A stretch of DNA of 35,429 nucleotides from Apostichopus californicus (Eukaryota; Echinodermata; Holothuroidea; Aspidochirotida; Stichopodidae): NCBI GenBank assembly GCA_020650975.1, contig JAIPMN010000318.1, positions 1 through 35,429 of the forward strand, written 5' to 3'. The notes under the pieces are model-generated. The model was not told the origin of the DNA and did no database searches. It saw nothing but the letters and a program-made list of their open reading frames with translations. The position numbers were made by a program, and so were the translations under genes. Every line of letters starts with the position of its first letter. Position 1 is the stretch's first letter. Below, in pieces: positions 28,401-34,254 of the stretch.

Positions 28401-31400
28401 AGAGTGCTAAAACTGATAAACAGTCACTTGAGTGTGTTTAAACCACACAACACAAGCGAATCAACTCTTTGAAGCAGATTCATTTCCTGGGGTTAATGAA
28501 AGACAGTAGTTGTCATACTTACATTCACAAGTTCTTGAGTGAGCCGTATCAACAGAAAGTCACTGGTAGTTGGGCTAACATAAGGCTGTACTACAAACTG
28601 AAAAGCAGCGTTATTATTGGTTCCATCTGCATTGATCAACCGATCATCCTGTGTTTGAAGCTAGAAGTAAAGATAAAGAACTCAATTAAAGGATGACTGT
28701 AAGTTTGACATATTGTAGAATAATACTGAAGCCATGATATTAGTTTCCTGAACAACATATAGAGAAAGAAAGATTCATTTACAAAAAGTTCCTTGCCAGG
28801 ATGAAAGAATTCTAGTTAGTTAGGTTTCTGTTCTGTTTCTGAGGGGCTTACACTTGAAATCAATAACCGAATTGATTACATGACTGGTATAATATATTGA
28901 TGAACATTTCACATGTGTCAATTTAATCTTTAGCTGTGCATATATTCTCTTCATTTTCAGGGTTCTGCCGCTGCCGGTTGGCGCCGGTAGGGCCTGACCA
29001 GCACGCTGAATTACCGACCGCCACAATCTGCCTGAGTGACTTTTCCGACCGGCACTTATTTTCGATAGGAACTCCAAAAAACAGCTCCATAGCCGGAGGG
29101 TCGAACGTACAGAAACAATCTGTTTGAGACTAGGGGAAATCCAGTTCATAACTGTTCAAATTATCCAACACATCACAGTGTCATACTTAGTAAAAATTAC
29201 CAGAGTTCCGCATTCCAGACCAATGACTGTTTTCCGTTTCCAACTCCAGATCGTACTTTTGATAGTTTCATTTATATCTATTTTTATCGCGCGAGATACA
29301 GGCACTATCCAGCTAGCTAGTACACATACAGCCGTTAACCTTCGTAGCGGGTGAATTTACATCATATTGCATTAGGCACGACCAGCGCACTCCGCCTCGT
29401 AGTGACTATATACGTGACGGCCACGCGAACTAGTCAGCCACGTGCACGGTGCATTGCTATTGCTTTTTAGTATACTTAATAGGCACCACCGGCTGGTCTG
29501 TACTCTGGTGCTCCAGATATTTGTCCTAACTTTTTTCATTAATTATGAAAAATTCCAGACATGAGATCTCATTTCAAAGCTGTCTATATGTGGCTCAGAA
29601 TACTCGGGAAGGGCCGTTTCCGGCCATCTGGGGGGTTTCCAAAACCCAAAATTTTCTTGTACGCTCCGCGCCAACCGATGGTGGCGCTCCACTTAGATAG
29701 TCCTGCCGTCACTCAATCCACCCTGGGCGGAAGCCTGCATTTTGAATTGGTATTGTGTCTGCACATGAGTGCTGGTATCTCTTGGTAAAATTTGCACAAA
29801 ACTAAACATGGCTACTGGTGATTGCTTTGAAATGATTGGTACATGTGACTTTACTTCCATAAATCCACATGCATTAATCTACTTGTACCAAAGCAAGCCA
29901 GCTCGTTTGTTAATTGACATACCCCATGACTATAAACATACCTGGATTTGAATACTCTGGCAAACACCAAAGCATGCCAGCTCGTTTGTTAATTGACATA
30001 CCCCATGACTATAAATGTTCTGTATTTATACATACCTGGATTTGAATACTCTGGCAATCACCAAAGCATGCCAGCTCTTTGTTAATTGACATACCCAATG
30101 GCTAAACATGTTATGTATTTATTACTGCCTACATACCTGGATTTGAATTGTCTGGCAATCACTTGGGACATAGATACGGAAGTTGACTTGTCCTCTGTTG
30201 TTGGTGATTGATAAAGTTGGTCTATTTTCTCCATTTTGTCTCTGCTCCCCAAACAGAACTTGTTCTTGTCCATCATTCATCATACCTGTAGCACTCACCT
30301 CTACATGTACTCTAGAAGCTGCTTTGTCATTGGGATATGTTAAATCAACCTATAAAGGGAAATGGTCATTTTGTCACAGGGAATTGTTGTCGTTATATTT
30401 CATATCAATAATATAGCAACCCCTCCCAAAAATTGCAGTGCTTCTCACTTGCTAAGCTATGAAAATCCCTGGTACCCAATACGTAATTTAAATAGTGGTA
30501 CAGTAAATGATTGTCATTGCAATATTTTAATAATGTTACATGAGGTAACCAAAGGTATCATATGTTATTCACTTAAATTCAACACTGCAAAATGTCAAAC
30601 CTTGCATGTATAGAGAATACAGTAAAATACATATGCAGACCTATTACCACAAATACAACACTTCCTTCTTTCATATTAAATTTTTTTAACAAGTGCATAA
30701 CCAGAAAGCCAGCATGCTTTGTGATTCCTTGCCTTATCAGTTTATACTGTACATGGAATCACTTGATTTATATAGCAACAGAGCAAAATGTGTCCTTAAG
30801 TCAAGCACCAGAACACCATACCAGATAACTTGATCATTGCAAAGGTGTTACCCATCTGAATGTTGACGACAGATCTATAACAGTCATAAGTGAAATGGGT
30901 AAACCCTTTCAGCCAAATCTTATGACAGTTAGTGACACAGAAAAGCCATTCATCATAGAAATAATTGAGTTTTCACACTACAAGGTTTCCAGACTTTGAT
31001 CTTTTAACTTTTTTTAATACCAATTAACAACAATCCCAAACCAGATCTACCTCAGGGGAACCTGATACTAAATATGAAATGTACCCACCCCAGTTATCCT
31101 TCTGAAGTTGGAGCGTTACAAGCAAGTGTCACATACATACACACACACCTGCCATCACCATCACATAGGTTCCTTCTGCCTTCGGCAAGGAATTCAAAAA
31201 TAGATAAATGTCAAATTGAGTGTGCTAATTTTAAGGGATATTTTAAAGCTCTTACTCCAATATGAAGAGGCCCACAGAATCAAGCGAATGTTATGGAGTA
31301 TTATTTCTGCAATTTTACTTCCCCCCCCCCTGCGACCCCACCCAGAGATGGGGTCAAGCAAGGGAACTTTGAGATATTTTTGGCTCTGCTGATATCTTAA

Positions 31401-33161
31401 TGAGCTTGAAGCTATGAATAGTAATCTGCTGGTTGTCCCACCTTGCTTTATATCTGGTACTGTAACCTTAATTTAATCCACATTACAGCACCCCATAGAG
31501 TATAGGATTACAACCTTAATTTAATCCATTTTGTGTTATCCCATGTAAAATATTCCTTTTGTTTCTCCTGGAATCAATCCAGACAACTTACCATATTTTT
31601 TTTAAAGTGTGAGAAAGTAAATAAATGTTAAATGAAATATTTAAGGCTCAAGATATTCCTGAATAAGTGCTAAAAATTTAGAAAGTGCAAAGGAGTTAGT
31701 TAAATATATTTTCTGAACAAACTGTAAAAAATCTCCAAAAAGTTACCTTGACTTCATATGGTAATCCTTTCTTAAACCAGCGGACAGTTCTATCCCACTT
31801 AAATTGATAAGGACTTTGAACAAACTTGGTTGAAATATCTGATACATTTTCAGAACGTCCAGATGCACTTTCCAATACTGAAACCTCCAAGTACAGTCTC
31901 CTTCCCTCATTCTCTGCAAACCAGTTCTCTCCTAGATCCTCCATGTTGATGCGAAAATGACCCAAACCAGTTGCCAGCATCTGAAAGTGGATAGTGACAA
32001 ATTGTGAAACCTACATCTGTCTATAGGATATCGAGTTATGGAAATAGAGAGAAATTATGGTCAAAATATGGTTAATACTGTTCTGTTATATTATATTTCC
32101 TTTTAACTATTTACTACTTAGGTTCTTAGTTACTAGCTCAGTCATTGAGTACACTTGGTAATGCACCCTCTACTACTGCTTATCTGATTTATCAACTAAA
32201 ATGCTCAGATCAACGACCTCACAGAGTGATGACTATTAAAATGTAAATGAATTTTAGCAAAAATCTTACTTGATACTTATTTAACGACTTTCAGGAAAAA
32301 ACTTGAACAACAGTTACATAAATACCTGGCCAGATTTCTTCACTTTGATGTCTATTTCTCCATCAAAACCTAGAACCCCAACTTTGGCATAAAACACACC
32401 AAGCACCGGTTTATCATACACATACCTGAAAGCAGAAGGAATAGGAAAATTTACATCAAGGCATAACCTTTTCTTCTTAACAAAATAAATTGATGTATAG
32501 ATGGAACTGTGATTAAACCAAGACCTGAATGAAAGAATGGCGGGAGGGGGTCTGAGGAAAGTTGTTATAAATTTAACTCGACAAGTCAACAGTGCAACTT
32601 TAAAATAGAACCAGGTAAGCAGGAAGGGGGATGGGGAAATGAAATGCATGTAGGACTATTACCTAAAGTGTTAACTTGCCTATTGTACCTATGCTGCATG
32701 ATTGTCTGAGTCTATGCCAAAGAATTACTTTACTTTTCAGTTCTGTACGTATAGCAATTGCAAGTTTATAGCATGTGTTTCACATAAAACAAATGTTGGA
32801 AACGTTAAAGATTCTGTGCAAAAATAGTACGAAGTTTGTATTGATCTCGCAATTTGAGACTATTTTGGATCATTTTGCTAGGCAAAACCAGGTACAATTC
32901 ATTGCATAATGTCTGATTGGTGGAACTACAATTGCAGATTGCCCAATATGTTACCTTCTAATCCATCAATTCTGAATGGTTGATGTTGACTTTAGTACTT
33001 AATGTCTCAAACAAGCTTTGTAAACTAACAAATAAATTGTTTGGCAAGTAATTAGGCAGAACTGAATTGTGTTTACCTAGCACTGACAGTAATATCAACA
33101 GCCTCCTGACCATCCAGAATGTAACCTGGTGTTGTCAACTTCACTTCAAATGTTGGGAGCA
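1307..33161 (-). CDS. C3: Complement C3-like thioester protein, partial gene, 19 internal exons
   Basis: Secreted central complement protein. In the known family it is cut into beta and alpha chains, activated by a convertase, and attached covalently to targets through a thioester. Nineteen exons were joined by GT-AG sites: 33161-33077, 32425-32326, 31980-31747, 30349-30137, 28660-28523, 26930-26862, 24484-24293, 18875-18714, 14789-14715, 13451-13397, 13188-13132, 11260-10924, 9620-9392, 9246-9037, 7912-7792, 6789-6688, 5725-5537, 2615-2531, 1469-1307. Every junction preserves frame. Diagnostic features are VLPTFEV at the MG2/MG3 boundary, [44 protein letters not shown] MG7, GCGEQTMIY and VHHREM. 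The cysteines matching the human C3 beta-alpha bond (KVCENQ and AMCVARP) and the linker bond (GCGPGGG and YGCATP) are present. Human C3 has 1663 residues, so a little over half is here. C4- or C5-like naming is possible, but GCGEQ excludes C5. Confidence 0.94.
1631..2172. repeat. 60-bp minisatellite, 9 copies
   Basis: Copies of ttcagcaggctatacacaga...tctgaccaagacaaa start at 1631, 1691, 1752, 1813, 1874, 1937, 1997, 2057 and 2118. Period is 60-61 bp, with one copy carrying an extra gca. Because 60 is a multiple of three, an accidental minus-strand ORF of 86 codons runs through part of it. It lies in the intron between w18 and w19. Confidence 0.96.
2329..2393. repeat. Short direct duplication, 2 copies of about 32 bp
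   Basis: cctatttcaataatgtcatg followed by a T-rich ttgtcatta occurs twice in a row. A simple local duplication in the intron between w18 and w19. Confidence 0.85.
2531..2615 (-). CDS. C3: C3-like exon w18: TED
   Basis: 85 nt, acceptor ttgcattag, donor gtcagt (a GT donor with non-consensus +3). It encodes [20 protein letters not shown] followed by PNYPSST, and the split Trp codon TG|G joins w19. This is the family's D-G-S-[FY]-x-x-W-G...P-S-S-T-W-L-T-A-F segment. No long ORF exists here; it was found by searching the intron for this motif. A second AG 33 nt further in (exon start 2582) would also keep frame. Confidence 0.9.
2616..3335. other. Intron w17-w18, right of exon w18: interspersed-repeat fragment
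   Basis: No exon found. A copy of the interspersed family begins near 2777 (agtgatttcttgcc) and shows the gacctctgttgacctcaaat word near 2845. The rest is AT-rich with no recognisable feature until the LINE starts. Confidence 0.6.
3336..3935 (+). pseudogene. LINE endonuclease (APE-type) remnant
   Basis: The first frame reads [12 protein letters not shown] and [12 protein letters not shown]. After a frame change the segment 3521-3913 reads [22 protein letters not shown] and [13 protein letters not shown], and another shift gives [10 protein letters not shown] at about 3899-3928. These are the ordered signature blocks of apurinic-type endonucleases of LINEs. At least two frameshifts break it. 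Confidence 0.9.
4290..4660 (+). pseudogene. LINE reverse transcriptase remnant
   Basis: Reads [54 protein letters not shown] and [13 protein letters not shown]. These are the palm blocks, with the catalytic A-D-D of FADD intact. The fingers region expected between the endonuclease and about 4300 is mostly missing (deletion around 4220-4300). Confidence 0.93.
4640..5350 (+). pseudogene. LINE ORF2 C-terminal remnant
   Basis: Frames alternate through [25 protein letters not shown] then a stop, [40 protein letters not shown], and after further breaks [15 protein letters not shown] final fragment reads [20 protein letters not shown]. The order matches CR1-like LINEs. Confidence 0.88.
5537..5725 (-). 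CDS. C3: C3-like exon w17: TED with thioester GCGEQ
   Basis: 189 nt, acceptor tttctgcag, donor gtttgt. The thioester motif GCGEQ lies at 5657-5643 within [20 protein letters not shown]; Cys and Gln would form the internal thioester. The [10 protein letters not shown] context is nearer human C4 and C3 than CD109/A2M (YGCGEQN). It ends [11 protein letters not shown] plus one base of the next Gly. C5, which lacks the thioester, is excluded. Confidence 0.97.
5643..5657 (-). other. Thioester motif GCGEQ
   Basis: Codons GGC TGT GGA GAG CAG. Cys and Gln are the residues known to form the beta-cysteinyl-gamma-glutamyl thioester in C3, C4 and A2M. All five residues are intact, which argues that the gene is functional. 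Confidence 0.97.
5738..6687. other. Intron w16-w17: copy of the interspersed repeat family
   Basis: A left-end-like agtgattcctggcaac occurs near 5828. Degenerate internal units follow (accaagttagaggttc near 6300, accaaggtagaagtac near 6390) and the copy fades near 6450-6500. No gene seen. Confidence 0.6.
6688..6789 (-). CDS. C3: C3-like exon w16: CUB, leading to TED
   Basis: 102 nt, acceptor gatattcag, donor gtaaga. After a split Glu codon it encodes [20 protein letters not shown] and [13 protein letters not shown]. The [10 protein letters not shown] stretch corresponds to the segment of CUB just before the thioester domain (human C3 VPDTESETRI). The final G joins w17 to make the Gly of IIGSVLGP. 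Confidence 0.92.
7380..7543. mobile_element. 164-bp palindromic foldback element (MITE)
   Basis: The left arm gggttaatcaactgtctagc and following bases to about 7423 are mirrored at 7499-7543 with only three or four mismatches over about 45 bp. The inner sequence is also partly palindromic around gagggcggagccc near 7460. The whole element could form one long hairpin. Both arms carry TTAA 2-3 bases from the end, so a piggyBac-type origin is possible but unproven. It lies between w15 and w16. Confidence 0.88.
7647..7677. repeat. Solo fragment of the 7380-7543 element end
   Basis: gtgcgttactcacaggatta plus the next base at 7650-7670 is identical to 7400-7420 in the MITE left arm, and is bracketed by accgtg/cacggt. 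Only this core is shared. Confidence 0.75.
7792..7912 (-). CDS. C3: C3-like exon w15: start of CUB
   Basis: 121 nt, acceptor attcttag, donor gtaaat, enters in phase 0 and passes one base on. It begins [18 protein letters not shown], matching VVPEGIRMNKTVAVRTLDP of human C3 at the MG7/CUB boundary, and ends ARLSDVVVN. It was missed by simple ORF length because it is only 40 codons. Confidence 0.92.
7913..9036. other. Intron w14-w15: no recognised feature
   Basis: AT-rich sequence with a short A-rich tract (7924-7965). I see no exon, tandem array or mobile-element end in it. Confidence 0.6.
9037..9246 (-). CDS. C3: C3-like exon w14: MG7
   Basis: 210 nt (70 codons), phase 0 at both ends, acceptor ttgttaacag, donor gtatgt. 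It begins [16 protein letters not shown] and ends [20 protein letters not shown] then ILRVV, matching the final MG7 strands of human C3 ([23 protein letters not shown]). The frame stays open past the donor, but the family alignment continues only through w15, which starts with the expected PEG. Confidence 0.94.
9392..9620 (-). CDS. C3: C3-like exon w13: MG6 second half and MG7
   Basis: 229 nt, acceptor ctctgtag, donor gtatat. The first base completes a Gly codon from w12. It contains [20 protein letters not shown] and then [20 protein letters not shown], closely matching human C3 SITTWEILAVSMS, GICVADPFEV and LPYSVVRNEQVEI. The Cys in AMCVARP is the expected partner of KVCEN in w7, joining the beta and alpha chains after cleavage at RRRR. 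One of the strongest exons for the C3 call. Confidence 0.96.
9763..10585. mobile_element. Interspersed repeat family copy (inverted ends, internal units)
   Basis: Begins ttagtgattccttgccaca and ends with a hairpin-like gattccttctgactccggta then aggtatcaaaag. In between are degenerate units with gacctctgttgacctcaa (near 9946, 10085) and tcatccaatcattactttt. A CACACACA tract precedes the right end, as in the copies at 13532 and 30718. Intronic, between w12 and w13. Confidence 0.75.
10924..11260 (-). CDS. C3: C3-like exon w12: anaphylatoxin-like domain and alpha-prime N-terminus
   Basis: 337 nt, acceptor cacatacag-type with weak pyrimidine tract, donor gtaagg. Visible order: FACSRGQ, 12-residue spacing, [11 protein letters not shown], a long charged segment ([15 protein letters not shown]), AVFMVCC, GRSG, an acidic stretch (DLIEDRPED), then [12 protein letters not shown]-x12-C and the CC pair align with human C3a FSCQRRTRFI and FLDCC. 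Cys 1 of the six is Ala (codon GCT at 11225-11223), and Cys 4 is absent. The loop between Cys 3 and the CC pair is 34 residues against 19 in human C3a. R at 11039-11037 followed by Ser is a candidate convertase site. VRSDFKETW matches human SRSEFPESW. Confidence 0.9.
11330..12476. repeat. 37-bp minisatellite array, roughly 30 copies
   Basis: The unit tttagagcagtacatcatga then attacttgaagcatgac repeats with recurring variants (agggtgttt, agggtgac, aagcatgac) and a few partial units, for example near 12240. It fills the intron between w11 and w12 and starts only about 70 bp upstream (in gene orientation) of the acceptor of w12. Confidence 0.96.
12477..13131. other. Rest of intron w11-w12: no recognised feature
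   Basis: AT-rich single-copy-looking sequence between the 37-bp array and the donor of exon w11. Nothing supportable seen. Confidence 0.6.
13132..13188 (-). CDS. C3: C3-like exon w11: linker Cys and RRRR processing site
   Basis: 57 nt, acceptor ctgttcag, donor gtaaga. It reads [18 protein letters not shown] after a split Val codon. The Cys aligns with human C3 LQCPQ. RRRR at 13159-13148 aligns exactly with the human RRRRSV site where furin-like enzymes separate the beta and alpha chains. A2M and CD109 lack this combination, so this exon decides the family assignment. The S after the site would be the first alpha-chain residue. Confidence 0.94.
13148..13159 (-). other. Predicted furin-type beta/alpha cleavage site (RRRR)
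   Basis: Four consecutive Arg codons (CGT CGC AGA AGG) at the same place as the tetrabasic site of human C3. Cleavage would give a two-chain protein held by the cysteines in w7 and w13. Cleavage itself is inferred from the family. Confidence 0.9.
13397..13451 (-). CDS. C3: C3-like exon w10: linker, mini-exon
   Basis: 55 nt, acceptor aaatttcag, donor gtaatc, enters in phase 0 and passes one base on. It encodes [18 protein letters not shown], equivalent to the SDAGLTF segment of the human C3 linker. Too short to identify by itself, but it sits between two strong exons and keeps frame with both. Confidence 0.9.
13532..14590. mobile_element. Interspersed repeat family copy
   Basis: Starts ttattccttgccacattt and ends gccatcacctccagcaagga then atcaaaaatgg. 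Internal units repeat accaagtatgaagttcat/ttgaac and tgacctttgac-type words near 13797, 13922, 14055, 14280 and 14405. A CACACACA tract is at 14157-14170. Between w9 and w10. Confidence 0.8.
14715..14789 (-). CDS. C3: C3-like exon w9: linker, first Cys
   Basis: 75 nt (25 codons), phase 0 at both ends, acceptor cttcatcag, donor gtatat. The peptide is [20 protein letters not shown] followed by PDVFK, matching the linker of human C3 (DIGCTPGSGKDYAGVF). The C-G-P-G-G-G-[RK]-D motif is shared with CD109 and other thioester proteins. Its Cys pairs in human C3 with the Cys just before the tetrabasic site. Confidence 0.95.
14790..15555. other. Intron w8-w9, right of exon w9: no recognised feature
   Basis: AT-rich with a pyrimidine tract near 15320-15345. 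A plus-strand ORF of 88 codons has no family signature. Nothing supportable. Confidence 0.55.
15556..18414. mobile_element. 2.86-kb probable non-autonomous TIR DNA transposon
   Basis: The ends gtgttccgtccaggttgac (15556-15574) and gtcaacctcgacggaacac (18396-18414) are inverted repeats with one mismatch in 19. Both sub-terminal regions contain clusters of a roughly 10-bp word (aaaacgtccg) in the same orientation, at 15590-15655 and 18300-18380. Three tccggattatcggac sites lie at 17963, 18058 and 18161. CpG is visibly commoner than in flanking intron. No transposase was found, and no clear target-site duplication. In the intron between w8 and w9. Confidence 0.82.
18714..18875 (-). CDS. C3: C3-like exon w8: MG6, first half
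   Basis: 162 nt (54 codons), phase 0 at both ends, acceptor cctctgaag, donor gtaaca. It encodes [19 protein letters not shown] and then the family hallmark [13 protein letters not shown] (human C3 VVLVAVDKGVFVL). It is separated from w7 by a 5.4-kb intron filled with repeats and one probable transposon. Confidence 0.95.
18940..19480. mobile_element. Interspersed repeat family copy, right end missing
   Basis: Left end gtgattccttgccatgta near 18948, followed by units with gacctctggtgaacacaagt (19120), accaagtatgaacttcatc (19202), gacctctggtaaccttt (19267) and gttgacctcaaatgaccttt (19390). It stops near 19480 without the usual right hairpin. Confidence 0.72.
19481..20585. other. Intron w7-w8, middle: no recognised feature
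   Basis: AT-rich sequence without exon, array or transposon end that I can recognise. Confidence 0.55.
20588..22640. mobile_element. Long interspersed repeat family copy, with internal insertion
   Basis: Left end ttagtgattccttgccaca near 20588, then about ten degenerate units spaced roughly 110-160 bp. Each carries variants of tatgaagttcatcc, gtttacaaggttttcagac, ttgacctcaaatg and agggttcttgtactca. It ends near a CACACACA tract at 22618. Units are interrupted between about 21487 and 21905 by unrelated sequence starting tagtgatgggaac. Confidence 0.72.
21487..21905. other. Probable nested insertion inside the repeat copy
   Basis: The unit text stops after gacctgtgttgac and resumes at gtatgaagttcatccaagca near 21910. 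The inserted sequence begins tagtgatgggaacaggtacc, a start resembling hAT-type MITE ends, but I find no matching inverted end. Confidence 0.45.
22757..24078. mobile_element. 1.3-kb probable non-autonomous TIR DNA transposon
   Basis: agcaggccttgacaaata (22757-22774) and tatttgtcaaggcctgct (24061-24078) are perfect 18-bp inverted repeats. Just inside, related sub-terminal words recur inverted (actcgccatttggcgacc against gttggcgactg; ttgccaaaatg against actcgccaaaatg). No transposase-like ORF is present. Flanking bases show no clear target-site duplication, so the superfamily is open. In the intron between w7 and w8. Confidence 0.86.
24293..24484 (-). CDS. C3: C3-like exon w7: MG5 with inter-chain Cys
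   Basis: 192 nt (64 codons), phase 0 at both ends, acceptor catgacag, donor gtgagt. It contains TKGRIVHAG, the [18 protein letters not shown] strand pair and [15 protein letters not shown]. These match human C3 NKGRLLKAG, PSFRLVAYY and ADSVWVDVKDSC. The Cys in KVCEN aligns with the human C3 residue that forms the beta-alpha inter-chain disulfide; its partner is in w13. Confidence 0.95.
24485..25845. other. Intron w6-w7, left part: no recognised feature
   Basis: Apart from a gtgatttcttgccaaaa word near 24775, resembling the interspersed family's left end, I see nothing assignable. Minus-strand ORFs at 25300-25596 overlap one another and match no family. Confidence 0.5.
25846..26240. mobile_element. 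Interspersed repeat family fragment with a perfect TGACCT direct repeat
   Basis: Contains caaatgacctttgacctcca at 25887-25906 and later accaaatatatgcaattcat plus a CACACACA tract near 26220. The remainder of this intron to 26861 holds nothing I recognise. Confidence 0.6.
26862..26930 (-). CDS. C3: C3-like exon w6: MG5, small exon
   Basis: Only 69 nt (23 codons), phase 0 at both ends, acceptor gcccatag, donor gtaagt. It encodes [20 protein letters not shown] and then AYY, leading directly into VLTKGRIV in w7. Human C3 has RYYTYLIMNKGRLL at the same place, so the junction is well supported although the exon itself is short and weakly conserved. Confidence 0.87.
27232..28070. mobile_element. 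Interspersed repeat family copy split by another sequence
   Basis: Starts gttagtgattcctctctatg (27233), with cctttgacctccacagataa near 27308. Unit text resumes at gtttacaagtttttcagcac (27950) with cctctggttacctcaca and aacctccacaaaaaac. The block 27400-27790 between them is unrelated and contains gtatgtatgtatgatcctcc (27680-27700); it may be a separate short interspersed element. Confidence 0.5.
28523..28660 (-). CDS. C3: C3-like exon w5: end of MG4, start of MG5
   Basis: 138 nt (46 codons), phase 0 at both ends, acceptor acttctag, donor gtaagt. It encodes [13 protein letters not shown] and later a [14 protein letters not shown] stretch. This corresponds to the MG4-to-MG5 crossing, where human C3 has NNYLHLSVLRTEL. 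Sequence identity to the family is low here. The call rests mainly on position, frame continuity and clean splice sites. Confidence 0.85.
28950..29740. other. GC- and CpG-richer block in intron w4-w5
   Basis: Sequence such as gccgctgccggttggcgccg (28966) and gcgctccacttag (29684) is much richer in G, C and CpG than the flanking intron. The composition break suggests an inserted element. I found no convincing inverted ends or coding signature. Confidence 0.45.
29887..30161. repeat. Three-copy tandem repeat that includes the splice donor of exon w4
   Basis: Units start accaaagca at 29887, 29966 and 30060 (lengths 79, 94 and about 101 bp). Each contains gccagctcgtttgttaattg and ends in atacctggatttgaat...ctggcaa. 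The last unit's end is the true 3' end of exon w4 with its gtatgt donor (boundary at 30137). The first two units carry copies of that donor with boundaries at 29942 and 30036. Confidence 0.92.
30137..30349 (-). CDS. C3: C3-like exon w4: MG4
   Basis: 213 nt (71 codons), phase 0 at both ends, acceptor cctttatag, donor gtatgt. The peptide starts [18 protein letters not shown], matching the family's [VM]-x-V-T-x-P-[DN]-x strand that follows the K-P-G/K-G-L-P turn, and ends [11 protein letters not shown]. Its last 24 nt and the donor are duplicated twice in the downstream intron (see the array at 29887-30161), so RNA evidence is wanted to confirm which donor is used. Confidence 0.92.
30718..31202. 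mobile_element. Interspersed repeat family, short copy with intact ends
   Basis: Left end ttgtgattccttgcctta, right end ggttccttctgccttcggca followed by aggaattc. A CACACACA tract and gccatcaccatcac precede the right end. About 485 bp, so it retains few internal units. Intron between w3 and w4. Confidence 0.8.
31203..31746. other. Intron w3-w4, left part: poly-C tract and small duplication
   Basis: A run of ten C at 31322-31331. A direct repeat accttaatttaatcca occurs near 31465 and 31513. No gene or element recognised. Confidence 0.7.
31747..31980 (-). CDS. C3: C3-like exon w3: end of MG3, start of MG4
   Basis: 234 nt (78 codons), phase 0 at both ends, acceptor cactttcag, donor gtaact. It contains the SPYQFKW and [12 protein letters not shown] stretches, matching human C3 SPYQI and KYFKPGMPF at the MG3/MG4 transition. 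The in-frame Met at the first codon is internal and is not a translation start. The SPYQ element favours a C3-type protein but is shared with some other thioester proteins. Confidence 0.93.
32326..32425 (-). CDS. C3: C3-like exon w2: MG3
   Basis: 100 nt, acceptor ctttcag, donor gtattt. The first base completes an Arg codon split from w1, giving [16 protein letters not shown], the family's A-R-[YF]-x-Y-x-K-P-V strand of MG3. It ends in phase 0 after KKSGQ. The frame runs open into the intron upstream, but the splice acceptor and the codon completed across the junction fix the boundary. Confidence 0.92.
33077..33161 (-). CDS. C3: C3-like exon w1: MG2/MG3 boundary
   Basis: Minus-strand exon of 85 nt, acceptor ...cattttag, donor gtaaac. 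It takes one base from an upstream exon outside the window and passes two bases on. The peptide opens [16 protein letters not shown], the conserved strand where MG2 meets MG3 across the C3/A2M family (VLPSFEV in human C3). It is the most 5' exon visible, so the signal peptide, MG1 and MG2 must lie to the right of 35429 or inside unseen sequence there. Confidence 0.92.
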
Positions 33162-33489
33162 CTAAAATGAAATAAGACAAGTAACTGTTGCAACAATGGT
33201 TATATATATTGACTCAAAATAAATAACTGAAAGAGATAAACTTTGTGTACTACATAAATATACTCCAAAAAAAAACCCTCCTTACTAGATGGACTGTTCT
33301 CTAAAAAAAATATAATATTCTTATTAACTACATATCAGTTAGTCACAATATTTGATCTTAAAAATGTTCTTTTGGCATAATTAGTAATTCTAATACGCCC
33401 AGTGGTTGGGCTATGGAAAATTGACGATCGAATCAAATTCAATAACTACTCACTCATTAAACCTTCACAAAGTAAACCAGAAAACAAAT

Positions 33490-33602
33490 ATATTTAGTGG
33501 TTCCGATGCCCAATATCGTGTTACAGCTAGCCACCATACACCAACACATACACCAACCTGACTGGATAGGTTCCTTTGCCTCCAGCATGGAACCAAAATT
33601 TG
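33490..33602. mobile_element. Minimal (about 110-bp) copy of the interspersed family
   Basis: agtggttccgatgcccaata at the left and ataggttcctttgcctccag then catggaaccaaaa at the right resemble the two ends of the larger copies with almost no interior. Upstream of exon w1 in gene orientation. Confidence 0.55.
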
Positions 33603-34254
33603 ATTCTGAGACTGGTTCACACATTACATACATGTATTACCTAAAACTAAAATGGTGTCCTGTTAAAGTAAAAGACGTACAATTTTCACTGTTAATCAAT
33701 ATTTTATATACTATTTAACACATGTGCTGGGATATGTAGCTATATAATAACAAACTATTATCATGTACATAGAACACCAGAATTGGTAGATTCTATGACT
33801 TTGAAAGACACACAAAACCTGTTTTATACAACTTATGGAAAGAAAGTTACATGGAATCTGCTGTTCTACAATATGCATCAATTTTCATGAAAATTGCCCA
33901 TGTAATCATTACAACTTGATACTTTTGATTGATAAAGAAAGTAATTCATGCTGTTTTCAAGAAAAATTACATATTTTTGGCAGAAGTTGACATTAAAATG
34001 GTGTGCATGTTACATGGGTACTTTTAGCTTGTTCATTTCATTGTATATTTTTAGACTATATATGATCTGGATATGTCCAGAATTGTGACATATTGCATGT
34101 TGGCTGTCTATCACTGTCATGTTCAGTCATTAAATGTCATGTTTCATCCATGAACAACACCGGTGGTACATTAAAACATAAAGGAAAACATAACATCCAA
34201 CATCATCATGCACGTATAATCACTTGAAAACAAAGAATCAACTCTCCAGATATG
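33603..34254. other. Upstream intron: no recognised feature
   Basis: AT-rich sequence between the minimal repeat copy and the right-hand array. No exon for MG2 or MG1 could be found here, so the next upstream exon is beyond the array. Confidence 0.55.

Noticed and set aside
1307-33161. Assignment to alpha-2-macroglobulin or CD109
   Set aside because: The RRRR site between linker and anaphylatoxin-like region, the beta-alpha cysteine pair and the absence of a bait-region pattern fit complement C3/C4. Some motifs ([13 protein letters not shown]) are shared and would not decide by themselves.
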